Assembly (NCBI RefSeq): GCF_001425445.1
Contig: NZ_LMQU01000011.1
Span: forward strand, 186,326 to 250,325
DNA: 64,000 nt
Reading direction: 5' to 3'
Source: Devosia sp. Leaf420
GTDB taxonomy: Bacteria; Pseudomonadota; Alphaproteobacteria; Rhizobiales; Devosiaceae
Part shown: positions 9,289 to 17,289 of the stretch, in pieces
Numbering within the stretch: the first letter of the stretch is position 1
How the letters are laid out: the number at the start of each line of letters is the position of its first letter
Program-made: the position numbers and the translations under genes
Notes under the pieces: generated by a model
The model's input: only the letters and a program-made list of their open reading frames with translations
Told to the model about the DNA's origin: nothing
Databases searched by the model: none

Positions 9289-9998
9289 GCAGGCACGTCC
9301 TCTGTCAGGTCCGTCAACCGCCCGTGGTTCATCGAGAGCACGCGGTCAGCCCGCCGCGCCAGCGCCGGATCATGCGTTATCAGGAACACGGCCGTGCCAT
9401 TGTCTCGCGCCAGCGCGAACATCAGTTCGATGACCCTGGCCCCGGTGTCCTGGTCGAGATTCCCCGTGGGTTCGTCGGCCAAGAGGAGTTTGGGCTTGTT
9501 GACGATGGCACGAGCGAGACCGACGCGCTGCTGCTCGCCGCCCGACAAGGCGCTCGGACGATGATCGAGCCGATCGCCCAGACCCACCGCAATCAGCGCC
9601 TCTTTGGCCGCAGCCATGATCTGAGAATAGGTTTGCCCCGTCTCCCCGATTTCGAGCGACAGCGCGACGTTTTCGAGCGCCGTCATCGAGGGAATGAGAT
9701 GAAAATTCTGAAAAAGGATGCCGAGATGCTGGCGGCGAAAGATCGCGAGGTCATCTTCGCTGAGGCCGGTGATCTCAGTTCCCGCGACACTCACGCGACC
9801 GTTTGTTGCCTGTTCCAGCCCGCCCAGTACCATGAGCAGCGAAGTCTTGCCGCTGCCCGATGGCCCGACCACCGCCACCACCTCCCCCGGCGCGATGGAG
9901 AATTCGATATCCTTGAGAATGTGGAGTGGCATCTTGCCCGATTGGAGCTGCAGGTTCATGACGGCAGTCGCGACGACGGGGCTGCTCATCAGCGGCAC
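9285..9998 (-). CDS. ABC transporter ATP-binding protein (YbbA-like)
   Basis: A 237-residue ATPase with Walker A GPSGSGKTS (about 43), signature LSGGEQQRVG (about 150) and Walker B LLLADEPTGNLD (about 169), all in the LolD/MacB subgroup. It pairs with the overlapping downstream permease. A GTG at 9998 gives the full frame; an in-frame ATG at 9989 is an equally plausible start. The divergent promoter region to tesA is short, about 57 bases. Confidence 0.88.
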   Translation of the reverse strand: MPLMSSPVVATAVMNLQLQSGKMPLHILKDIEFSIAPGEVVAVVGPSGSGKTSLLMVLGGLEQATNGRVSVAGTEITGLSEDDLAIFRRQHLGILFQNFHLIPSMTALENVALSLEIGETGQTYSQIMAAAKEALIAVGLGDRLDHRPSALSGGEQQRVGLARAIVNKPKLLLADEPTGNLDQDTGARVIELMFALARDNGTAVFLITHDPALARRADRVLSMNHGRLTDLTEDVPA

Positions 9999-10055
9999 TT
10001 TCCCAGGAAATCTTTCGATTAGAAGTATGTAGTCCCGACGGAAAGAACATCAGCG

Positions 10056-10682
10056 ATGAGAAAAATTGTTCGTGACACCATCCGGCATGCCGCATTGGCC
10101 TTCGCTTTGATCGGCCTGACGCTGGTGCCCGCGCGTGCTGCTGAACGCACCTTGATACTTTATGGCGATAGCCTGATGGCCGGCCTCGGCCTATCGGCTG
10201 AGGACAGTTTCGCCGGTCAATTGCAGCAAGCGCTCGGGCCTGAGGTCACCATCGTCAATGCCAGCGTTTCCGGCGATACTTCGGCCGATGGTCTCGCGCG
10301 GCTCGATTGGTCGCTTGGCGACCGGCCCGACGCCGTCGTCCTCGAACTCGGCGCCAACGACATGCTCCAGGGCCTGCCCGTAGACGCCATGCGCCAGAAC
10401 CTGACCGCGATCCTCCAGCGCTTCAAGGACGAGAACATTCCCGTCCTCCTCGCCGGCATGCGCGCCAGCCCAAGTCTCGGCGCCGACTATGTCAAAGCCT
10501 ACGAAGCGGTCTTTCCCGACCTCGCCGCAGAATTCAACACCGCCTATTATCCCTTCTTCCTTGAAGGCGTCGCCACCAATGCCGCCCTCAACCAGGCCGA
10601 CGGCATGCACCCCAACGCCCAAGGCGTCGGCATCATCGTCCAAGCCATCCTGCCCACGATCAAGGCCTTTCTGGCCTCCTGA
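10056..10682 (+). CDS. tesA: Arylesterase / acyl-CoA thioesterase I family, GDSL hydrolase
   Basis: A 208-residue periplasmic SGNH hydrolase that cleaves aryl esters or acyl thioesters. It has a signal peptide (residues 1-29, ending ARA), catalytic Ser in block I YGDSLMAGLGL (about 36), block III GAND, and block V DGMHPNAQG with the catalytic Asp and His. Length fits TesA. It is divergent from the YbbA-like ATPase, the classic genomic neighbourhood, and convergent with the LacI regulator only ten bases away. Confidence 0.9.
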   Translation: MRKIVRDTIRHAALAFALIGLTLVPARAAERTLILYGDSLMAGLGLSAEDSFAGQLQQALGPEVTIVNASVSGDTSADGLARLDWSLGDRPDAVVLELGANDMLQGLPVDAMRQNLTAILQRFKDENIPVLLAGMRASPSLGADYVKAYEAVFPDLAAEFNTAYYPFFLEGVATNAALNQADGMHPNAQGVGIIVQAILPTIKAFLAS

Positions 10683-10692
10683 GCGCGACCTC

Positions 10693-11760
10693 CTAAGGAC
10701 GGGGCAGCGAGCCCCGCTCGATCACCGGCATGGGCACTAGCGCCGGCTCCGGCTTGTCGCCGAGCAGCAATTGAATGGCGACACGCCCCATTTCCTCATG
10801 CGGCAGGCCAACCGTCGTCAGCCCCGGCCGGAGATAAGACGCCAATTCGTCATTGTCGAAGGACACGACGGCGATATCCTCGGGCACCCGCAGCCCCGCC
10901 TCCGCCATGGCCTGATAGGCACCAAAGGCCAGCCGATCATTGAGGCAAAGCAGCGCCCGCGGCTTCTTCGTCTTTAAAAGCTTCCGCGTCAGTTCGTAGC
11001 CATTGCCTGGCTCCCAGTTCCAGCAACTGAGTTCGCTCGAAAACGCCATGCCCGCGTCGCGCATCGCCTCGCGTATGCCGGCAAACCGCCGCGCAATGGT
11101 TTCGGACCGGAAAAGACCCGTCTCCACTTCGGCATTGTGCCCCAAAAGCACGATGCCATCCGTGATCCCCGCCTCGCGCAGCAGCCGCACCGCTGTCTGG
11201 CCGCCGCGATATTCATCGGGCAGCACCGAGGTTGGAAACCGCGCGCTCGTGCCATTGAGCATGACCGTCGGGACATTGATCGTCAGGTCAGGTACGAATA
11301 CCTCTCGCGCCCGCATCGCCGCAAAGATCAGTCCATCGACCTGCCGATCGAGCGCCGTCTCCACCGCCTGGATTTCCCGCGCCGGCTCGCCCCCGGTTTC
11401 GAGCACCAGCATCACATGCTTGGCCTCTTCCGCCGCCGCCAGCGCCCCGCGGATCAAGCCGCTCGCGAAACGCGTCGTCGCCACATAGTCCGAGATAAAC
11501 GCGATCGAGTGCGATTTGTCCGTCCGCAGCGCCCGCGCCGCTACGTTGGGCCGATAGCCGAGGCTCGCCGCCGCCGCATGCACCTTGGCATGCGCCTCGG
11601 CAGAGAGGCGCGTATCCGGCCGGCCGGTCAGGATCATCGAGGCGGCGGTCGTCGACATGCCCGCAAGGCGAGCGACATCGGCCAGTGTAACGCGTTTCTT
11701 TTCCAACCCAGCCCCTCGCCCGGCGGCATACACCCGCCTTGTTGATGTTTGGATAGCCAT
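10693..11760 (-). CDS. LacI-family transcriptional regulator of the adjacent sugar operon
   Basis: A 355-residue repressor. The helix-turn-helix is VTLADVARLAGMSTTAASMIL (about residues 20-40), with the hinge region YRPNVAARAL, then a periplasmic-binding-protein-like effector domain (ISDYVATTRFASGLIRGA.. to VVSFDNDELASYLRPGLTTV). I chose the ATG at 11760; a TTG at 11706, just before the HTH, is possible. It is divergent from the GH32-like gene, and an 18-bp palindrome of LacI-operator type sits between them at 11799-11816. A second match at 13989-14004 precedes the transporter genes. The effector is probably the transported sugar. Confidence 0.9.
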   Translation of the reverse strand: MAIQTSTRRVYAAGRGAGLEKKRVTLADVARLAGMSTTAASMILTGRPDTRLSAEAHAKVHAAAASLGYRPNVAARALRTDKSHSIAFISDYVATTRFASGLIRGALAAAEEAKHVMLVLETGGEPAREIQAVETALDRQVDGLIFAAMRAREVFVPDLTINVPTVMLNGTSARFPTSVLPDEYRGGQTAVRLLREAGITDGIVLLGHNAEVETGLFRSETIARRFAGIREAMRDAGMAFSSELSCWNWEPGNGYELTRKLLKTKKPRALLCLNDRLAFGAYQAMAEAGLRVPEDIAVVSFDNDELASYLRPGLTTVGLPHEEMGRVAIQLLLGDKPEPALVPMPVIERGSLPRP

Positions 11761-11771
11761 GCCGCCGCCGC

Positions 11772-11777
11772 TTGACA
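11772..11777 (+). promoter_or_regulatory. Candidate -35 box (TTGACA) before the GH32-like gene
   Basis: A perfect TTGACA hexamer lies 55 bases before the start at 11827. The -10 region would fall immediately upstream of, or within, the LacI-type palindrome, consistent with repression by occlusion. The -10 hexamer itself is not clear. Confidence 0.45.
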
Positions 11778-11798
11778 ACCAGCACGAGGCATTGCATT

Positions 11799-11816
11799 TG
11801 CTAAATGGTTTTAGCA
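11799..11816. promoter_or_regulatory. LacI-type operator 1 (TGCTAAA-TGGT-TTTAGCA)
   Basis: This is a perfect inverted repeat of two 7-bp arms with a 4-bp spacer in the divergent LacI / GH32-like intergenic region, 11 bases upstream of the hydrolase start. The same arms recur at 13989-14004 before the sugar-binding protein gene, which supports a shared operator for the local regulator. Confidence 0.75.
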
Positions 11817-11826
11817 GGGGTTGTGG

Positions 11827-12783
11827 ATGAGTTTCAACCGAGCAGATCACTGGGTTTGGGATTTCTGGCTGGCCGATGACGGCGAGCTCTACCACCTCTT
11901 CTATCTCCACGCGCCAAAATCGCTCGGCAATCCCGATTTGCGCCATCGCAATGCCCGCATCGGCCACGCGACCTCGAACGATCTTCGCACCTGGACCGAT
12001 CACGGCCTCGCCTTCGATGCCAGCACACCGGGCAGTTTCGATGGCAGCGCCACCTGGACCGGCAGCGTCGTCCGCGACAGCGGTCTATGGCACATGTTCT
12101 ACACCGGCTCCCGCTTCCTCTCTCCCGACAGCGTCGCCAATATCGAAACCGTAGGCCTCGCGACGTCCGAGGACCTCTTCACCTGGACCAAACAGCCTAG
12201 CCCGATCTGCGTCGCCGATCCAGCGCTCTACGAAACCCTCGGCACCTCGTCTTGGCCCGAAGAAGCCTGGCGCGACCCGTGGGTGTTCAAGGACGCCAGC
12301 CAAAATCTCTGGCACATGTTGGTCACCGCGCGCAGCAAGCACGGCACCGAGCCCGATCGCGGCGTCATGGCCCACGCCACATCGACCAATCTCCGCGATT
12401 GGACCGTGCAGTCCGCCCTCAGCGAACCCGGCTCCGGCTTTGCCCATCTCGAAGTGTTCCAGATCGTCGCGGTCGATGAACGCCAGCATGTGATCTTCTG
12501 CTGCGATAGCGCCAAGCTCGTCGGCCCTCGCGCCGGGCAAGTCGGCGGCGTCTGGTCCCAGCCGCTCGACGCCTTTCCCGGCCCCGTCGATTTCAGCAAG
12601 GCCCGTCGCCTCGTCGATGAAACGCTCTATGCCGGCCGCATTGCCTTTGACAGAACCGGCGCCTCCGTCCTTCTCGCCTTCAACAATGTAACGACTGACG
12701 GCGCCTTCATCGGCGGCATTTCCGATCCCATCCCGGTCAGCACCGGCCCCGATGGCTATCTCACCGTGGAGCCCGCCCAATGA
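11827..12783 (+). CDS. Five-bladed beta-propeller glycoside hydrolase (GH32/GH43 clan-like)
   Basis: A 318-residue cytoplasmic protein without signal peptide. Features of the GH32/43/68 propeller fold are WDFWLADDGELYHLFYLHAP near the N-terminus (candidate nucleophile Asp), the ATWTGSVV blade, the EAWRDPWVF motif (RDP, about residue 150), and GFAHLEVFQ carrying a candidate acid Glu (about 217). The size fits proteins lacking the extra C-terminal beta-sandwich of classical invertases. It begins the LacI-controlled operon and overlaps the serine hydrolase gene by four bases. A beta-fructoside or arabinoside substrate is plausible but not provable from sequence alone. Confidence 0.75.
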   Translation: MSFNRADHWVWDFWLADDGELYHLFYLHAPKSLGNPDLRHRNARIGHATSNDLRTWTDHGLAFDASTPGSFDGSATWTGSVVRDSGLWHMFYTGSRFLSPDSVANIETVGLATSEDLFTWTKQPSPICVADPALYETLGTSSWPEEAWRDPWVFKDASQNLWHMLVTARSKHGTEPDRGVMAHATSTNLRDWTVQSALSEPGSGFAHLEVFQIVAVDERQHVIFCCDSAKLVGPRAGQVGGVWSQPLDAFPGPVDFSKARRLVDETLYAGRIAFDRTGASVLLAFNNVTTDGAFIGGISDPIPVSTGPDGYLTVEPAQ

Positions 12784-13937
12784 GCGCGACAATCTTGGGT
12801 TCAGCCGAGCGCGGCTATGAAGCCGTCGCCGAAGCCTTCGCCAAAGCCTTCGAGGGTCGTCCGGCAATGGGTGCGGCCCTTCACATCGTGCGCGATGGGC
12901 ATACCGTCGTCGATCTCTGGGGTGGCGTCGCCGATGCGCGCACCGGCAGGCTCTGGGGCCAATATACCCCCTCGGTGGTCTTCTCCTGCACCAAGGGCCT
13001 CGTCTCGATCCTGGCGGCGCGCCTCGTTCAGGAAGGCCGGCTCGATTACGCTGCCCCCGTCAGCCAATACTGGCCCGAATTCGCCGCAGCCGGCAAAGCC
13101 GCGGTCACAGTGGGCCAGGCTCTGGCGCACCAGGCCGGTCTGTCCGCGCCGCGCGCCGATCTCAGCGAAGATGATATCGTCGATTGGGACAAGGTCACGG
13201 CGGCCCTTGCAGCGCAGGAGCCGCTCTGGCCCCTCGGCACCGGCTATGCCTATCACGCGCTGACCCATGGCTGGATCGCAGGCGAAATTATCCGTCGCGT
13301 CACCGGAATGTCGGTCGGCCAATATTTCTCGAGCCTCATCGCGAACCCGCTTGGCATCGATGCCTGGATCGGCCTTCCCACGGCGCAAGCCGATCGCGTC
13401 GCGCATCTTCAGGTCAGCCCGCCGCTTTCGGCGCTCTGGGCCGATGAAGCCAGCAAGCCCGCCCCCAATTGGCCCTATAAGGCCATGACCCTAGGCAATG
13501 CCTTGCCGGCCGATCTCGTCTCGGACAATGGCGGCTTTAACACGCAGCGCATTCGCGCCGCCGAAATTCCCGGCGCGGGCGGCATTGCCTCCGCCGAAGC
13601 CCTTGCCACCATCTGGTCGGCAACGGTCGTCCCCACGCGCGGCATCAAGCTTCTTGAGCCCCCCGTCATTGCCGAAGCGACCAAGGTTCAGAGCGAAGGC
13701 GCATCAGTCTTTGGTGGCGAGCCGCCATATTCGCGCTGGGGCTATGGCTTCCAGCTCGATTCCCCAGCTCGGCGCTATCTCGACGACCAGTGTTTCGGGC
13801 ATGATGGCGCAGGTGGACAGGTCGGCTTTGCCGATCCCCGGCGCCGGATCGGTTTCGGCTTCGTCACGAATTGGATGATGGGGCCGGAAGACCAGCGCGC
13901 AACCGAGATTATCTCGGCCCTCCGCGCCTCGGTCTAA
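12780..13937 (+). CDS. Serine hydrolase, class C beta-lactamase-like fold (EstB type)
   Basis: A 385-residue cytoplasmic hydrolase. The SxxK catalytic motif is FSCTKG (Ser about residue 71), the second-motif tyrosine lies in YAYHALTHGW (about 159), and GHDGAGGQVGFADP near 340 replaces the third KTG-like motif. These proteins are usually esterases rather than antibiotic-degrading enzymes. It is translationally coupled to the GH32-like gene and precedes the sugar transporter, so deacylation of an imported acylated sugar is a reasonable inference. Confidence 0.85.
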   Translation: MSATILGSAERGYEAVAEAFAKAFEGRPAMGAALHIVRDGHTVVDLWGGVADARTGRLWGQYTPSVVFSCTKGLVSILAARLVQEGRLDYAAPVSQYWPEFAAAGKAAVTVGQALAHQAGLSAPRADLSEDDIVDWDKVTAALAAQEPLWPLGTGYAYHALTHGWIAGEIIRRVTGMSVGQYFSSLIANPLGIDAWIGLPTAQADRVAHLQVSPPLSALWADEASKPAPNWPYKAMTLGNALPADLVSDNGGFNTQRIRAAEIPGAGGIASAEALATIWSATVVPTRGIKLLEPPVIAEATKVQSEGASVFGGEPPYSRWGYGFQLDSPARRYLDDQCFGHDGAGGQVGFADPRRRIGFGFVTNWMMGPEDQRATEIISALRASV

Positions 13938-13965
13938 TCACCGCGCAAGGGACACTGGCGCCATA

Positions 13966-13971
13966 TTGACA
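13966..13971 (+). promoter_or_regulatory. Candidate -35 box (TTGACA) of the sugar transporter transcript
   Basis: A perfect TTGACA is followed after 17 bases by GCTAAA (13989-13994), which doubles as the first half of the LacI-type operator. It suggests an internal promoter for the transporter genes that the repressor would cover. Confidence 0.5.
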
Positions 13972-13988
13972 GCGCCGATGGCTCATGC

Positions 13989-14004
13989 GCTAAATCCATT
14001 TAGC
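13989..14004. promoter_or_regulatory. LacI-type operator 2 (GCTAAA-TCCA-TTTAGC)
   Basis: A perfect inverted repeat with the same arms and spacer length as the palindrome at 11799-11816. It lies 41 bases upstream of the GTG start of the sugar-binding protein gene. Confidence 0.75.
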
Positions 14005-14045
14005 AGACATCGAATTCTGTGGACTATACCTGGAGGAGGCAAGTC

Positions 14046-15347
14046 GTGAAAAACCAAAATCGCCACGCCATTCGCACACTCGTAACGCTCTCGGTCACCG
14101 CCATGGCCGGCACCGCAATGGCCGCCCCAAGCTGCGGGCCAGACCCGGTTGTGCTCAATGCCTATTTTGAGACCGGCTTCCCCCTGCCGACGCGTCTCAG
14201 CGAAGAATTCACCAAGCAATTCCCCAATGTCACCTTCGACATCAAGGAAGATCAGTTCGCCAATATGATGGAGAATTCGCCGCGCATTCTGTCCGAAGAC
14301 AATGCGCCGGATCTGATCCGTCTGCCCTCGCTGACCGATCTCGTCGCAAACAATCTCCTCCTCAATCTCGATACCTATTTCACCGAGTTTGGCTGGGACA
14401 AGTTCCCCGAAGGCCAGTTGGTGCAGTTGCGTGTCGAAGAAGGCGGCCGCCCGCGCGGCACCGGTTCGCTCTTTGGCATGGGTCTCAATTATTCTATGAC
14501 CGGCGTCTTCTACAACAAGGCCCTCGCCGAACAGATCGGCATGACCGAGCCGCCAAAGACCGTTGCCGAGCTCGATGCGCTTCTGGCCAAGGCCAAGGAA
14601 GCCGGCATTCAGCCGATCATGCAGTGGAACAAGGGCACCGCCGGCCTCGCCTTCCCGCTGCAAAACCTGATGGGCGCCTATGGTCCGCCGGAGCCGATTA
14701 ACGACTGGATCTTCCAGAAGGATGGCGCCACCATCAATACCCCTGATGCGCTCGAAGCAGCCGAACATCTCGATGGCTGGATCAAGGCGGGCTATTTCCC
14801 AACCGATGCCAATGCCATCGAATATTTCCAGATGATGAGCCGCTTCATCGGCGGCGAAGGCCTCTTCATGTTCAATGGCGATTGGGAATCGGGCAATCTC
14901 GATACCAATGCCAAGGACAAGTTCGGCTTCTTCATCATGCCGAGCGCCGAAGAAGGCGGTCGCCATGCCTCCATGTCCGCTCCGCTGAGCTATGGCATAG
15001 GCGCCAAGGCGGCCCATGCCGATTGCGCGGCCTTCTTCCTCGATTGGGTCGCAACCAATGAAGAAGCCCGCAAGATCAACGTCGCCGTTGGTGGTTCCAA
15101 TCCCGGCGGCCCCGCCGATATGGCCATTCCCGCTGTCGAGCCCGGCTCGGTGACCGAGCAGTCTCTCTCGGCTGGCGCGACCTTGGCTCAGGACAATGGC
15201 GCGATGGACTTCATCGCCAACGCCACCGGTGCCATCTTCGCTGCCGGCTGGACGCCGGAACTGCAAAAGATGGTCGGCGGCCAGCAGACCCCTCAGGGTC
15301 TCCTCGAAGCCGTGCAGGACGAATACGAAACCCAACTGTCCCGCTAA
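14046..15347 (+). CDS. Extracellular sugar-binding protein of a CUT1 ABC transporter
   Basis: A 433-residue family 1 solute-binding protein that delivers sugar to the two following permeases. The GTG at 14046 is chosen because GGAGGAGG lies six bases upstream and a signal peptide (ending AMA-APSC, about residue 25) follows at once. The mature protein shows the family pattern GLNYSMTGVFYNKALAEQIG and late aromatic residues. Its own operator and -35 box lie upstream, and a 12-bp stem-loop follows the stop, probably setting its higher expression relative to the permeases. The sugar is unknown. Confidence 0.9.
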   Translation: MKNQNRHAIRTLVTLSVTAMAGTAMAAPSCGPDPVVLNAYFETGFPLPTRLSEEFTKQFPNVTFDIKEDQFANMMENSPRILSEDNAPDLIRLPSLTDLVANNLLLNLDTYFTEFGWDKFPEGQLVQLRVEEGGRPRGTGSLFGMGLNYSMTGVFYNKALAEQIGMTEPPKTVAELDALLAKAKEAGIQPIMQWNKGTAGLAFPLQNLMGAYGPPEPINDWIFQKDGATINTPDALEAAEHLDGWIKAGYFPTDANAIEYFQMMSRFIGGEGLFMFNGDWESGNLDTNAKDKFGFFIMPSAEEGGRHASMSAPLSYGIGAKAAHADCAAFFLDWVATNEEARKINVAVGGSNPGGPADMAIPAVEPGSVTEQSLSAGATLAQDNGAMDFIANATGAIFAAGWTPELQKMVGGQQTPQGLLEAVQDEYETQLSR

Positions 15348-15362
15348 TCCCTCTCAACCCCA

Positions 15363-15393
15363 GGGAGCGCGGCCCGCCACAGGCCGCTCTCCC
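15363..15393 (+). terminator. Intercistronic stem-loop (attenuator or stabiliser) after the sugar-binding protein
   Basis: Twelve-base arms GGGAGCGCGGCC and GGCCGCTCTCCC (one mismatch) flank a 7-base loop. No T-run follows, so partial termination or 3'-end protection of the binding-protein message is more likely than full termination. Confidence 0.6.
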
Positions 15394-15436
15394 GCCGCAC
15401 TGTCGCCCTGGCGCAGGCCGGACCCACCCTCTGAAT

Positions 15437-15480
15437 TTGAGATGGGCCCTGCCTTCGCCGGGGTAACAGTCGAGACAGAC
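15437..15480 (+). repeat. Dispersed palindromic repeat, copy 2
   Basis: The sequence TTTGAGATGGGCCCTGCC-TTCGCCGGGGTAACAG aligns with the reverse complement of 470-510. It lies between the binding protein and the first permease gene of the sugar operon. Confidence 0.6.
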
Positions 15481-15519
15481 GGCTCTAACTCTCCGCTGCA
15501 CAAGCGACCGGAATGACCC

Positions 15520-16455
15520 ATGCCTAAAACAACATCGTCCGTTCCGGACGCAAGACCAGAACAAAAACGTCTCCCCGCCTCGCGGCGCAGCCGCAAGACG
15601 TGGCTCACCGCGGTGCTGTTCATCGCTCCTGCCTTCCTTGCCTATGCAGCCTTCGTGCTCGTGCCCCTCTGCATGAGCCTTTATTATTCCTTCCTCCGCT
15701 GGGACGGCATCGGCCAGGCCCGTTTCCACGGTCTCACCAATTACATCACCGTCCTGACCGATCCCGATCTCCTCCAGATCATCGGCAATGCTTTCCAATT
15801 GGTGCTCTATTTCACCGTCATTCCTGTCGGCTTGGGACTCGCCGTCGCCTCGGCCATTCGCGGCCAGATGAATGGCCGCTTCGGCATGGCGACCCGCACC
15901 ATCCTTTTCCTGCCCCAAGTTATTCCGCTCGTCGCCGCCGGCATCGCCTGGAGCTGGATGTTCGCCTCGACCGGCCTCATCAATCAGGCGCTCAAATCCG
16001 TCGGGCTTTCGAGCTGGGTCAAGGGCTGGCTGGGCGACTTTGTCTGGGCGCTGCCCGCCGTCGGCGTCATCTGCGCTTGGGTTCTGCTCGGCCTTTGCAC
16101 CATGCTGCTCGTCACTGGCATCACCAAGATCGATGCCAGCCTTTACGAAGCCGCCCGTCTCGATGGCGCGCGCCCCTGGCATGAATTCCGCTACATCACC
16201 CTGCCCGGCCTCCGCCAGGAAATCGGCGTCTGCATCACGGTCACCGTCATCGCAGCGCTCGCCAGTTTCGACATCGTCTATATCTCGACCCAGGGCGGCC
16301 CCGGCATCACCACAACCGTTCCTGGCCTCGAAATCTATCGGTTGGCTTTCGCCCATCGTCAGGTCGGCCTCGCCTCGGCGCTCGCTATCGTCCTGATGGT
16401 TCTGGTGCTGCTCTCGATTGCTCCCGTCCAATGGTTCACGCGGGACAAGAAATGA
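15520..16455 (+). CDS. Sugar ABC transporter permease (MalF/UgpA type)
   Basis: A 311-residue inner-membrane permease with six predicted helices. The cytoplasmic EAA loop appears as YEAARLDGARPWHEFRYITLPGL (about 208-230), which docks the ATPase. It begins at ATG 15520 and overlaps the second permease by four bases. Together with genes at 14046, 16452 and 17290 it makes a complete CUT1 importer. Confidence 0.92.
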   Translation: MPKTTSSVPDARPEQKRLPASRRSRKTWLTAVLFIAPAFLAYAAFVLVPLCMSLYYSFLRWDGIGQARFHGLTNYITVLTDPDLLQIIGNAFQLVLYFTVIPVGLGLAVASAIRGQMNGRFGMATRTILFLPQVIPLVAAGIAWSWMFASTGLINQALKSVGLSSWVKGWLGDFVWALPAVGVICAWVLLGLCTMLLVTGITKIDASLYEAARLDGARPWHEFRYITLPGLRQEIGVCITVTVIAALASFDIVYISTQGGPGITTTVPGLEIYRLAFAHRQVGLASALAIVLMVLVLLSIAPVQWFTRDKK

Positions 16456-17276
16456 ACTCCTCTTCCGCCAATACGCTTATCGCCCGCGGCCTCATCGTCC
16501 TCCTGATGGTGATCACGCTGCTGCCCTTTCTCAGCATGCTCTCGGCAGCGCTTGCCCCGCAAGGCTCCTACCCCAACGGCCTCCAATGGCCGTCCGATCC
16601 GCAATGGAGCAATTTTGCGCGCGCCTTCGAGGTCGCCAAAATGGATCAGCTCCTGTTTTCCAGCATGCTGATCGTCCTTGGCGTTGTCCCGATTTCGGTG
16701 CTGGTCGCCACCATGGGCGGCTATGGCCTCGCCAAGCTCACTTCCGACAAATACAAGTGGCTTTACCTGGTCTTCGTCTTCGGCCTGACCCTGCCCTTCG
16801 AGGCGGTCATCACCCCGCTCTATTATGAAGTGCGGGCCATGGGGCTCCTCAACACGCGCTTTGCCATCATCCTCCCACTCATCGGGCTCTACATGCCCTT
16901 CGGCGTCTATTGGATGCGCGCCCACTTCCTCAACGTGCCGCAGGATCTCAGCGAAGCCGCCCAGATCGACGGCGCCACACGCTGGACCGAGTTCTGGCAC
17001 GTACAGGTGCCGCTGGCGCGCCCCGCCATCATGTCGCTCACCATTCTCCTCTTCCTCTGGACCTGGAACCAGTTCCTCCTGCCCGTCGTCCTCGTTCAGG
17101 ATCCCATGCAGCGCACCATGGCTGGCGCCCTCGGCGCTTTCCAGGGCCAGTGGGGCACCGACATTCCGCTGCTCTGTGCCGGATCATTGCTGATCCTCAC
17201 CCCCACCGTCGTTCTCTTCCTCATTTTCCAGCGCCAGTTCGTCGCCGCCCTCATGCAGGGCGCGGTAAAGGGCTGA
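16452..17276 (+). CDS. Sugar ABC transporter permease (MalG/UgpE type)
   Basis: A 274-residue second permease subunit. The EAA loop is [25 protein letters not shown] (about 166-190) and six helices are evident. The ATG at 16452 overlaps the previous stop (ATGA), so the two subunits are translationally coupled. The C-terminal [15 protein letters not shown] ending is typical of MalG-like subunits. Confidence 0.92.
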   Translation: MNSSSANTLIARGLIVLLMVITLLPFLSMLSAALAPQGSYPNGLQWPSDPQWSNFARAFEVAKMDQLLFSSMLIVLGVVPISVLVATMGGYGLAKLTSDKYKWLYLVFVFGLTLPFEAVITPLYYEVRAMGLLNTRFAIILPLIGLYMPFGVYWMRAHFLNVPQDLSEAAQIDGATRWTEFWHVQVPLARPAIMSLTILLFLWTWNQFLLPVVLVQDPMQRTMAGALGAFQGQWGTDIPLLCAGSLLILTPTVVLFLIFQRQFVAALMQGAVKG

Positions 17277-17289
17277 TCGGAGTTTTATC

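Noticed and set aside
8155..9564. Long plus-strand open frame of about 469 codons
   Set aside because: It lies antisense to the YbbP-like permease and YbbA-like ATPase, is extremely Arg/Gln-rich and has no recognisable domain; high-GC shadow.
12780..13937. Antibiotic-resistance beta-lactamase
   Set aside because: It has the SxxK fold but no signal peptide and an esterase-like third motif; it sits in a sugar operon.
13983..15335. Minus-strand open frame of about 450 codons
   Set aside because: Exact antisense of the sugar-binding protein gene, whose signal peptide, ribosome binding site and family motifs are convincing.
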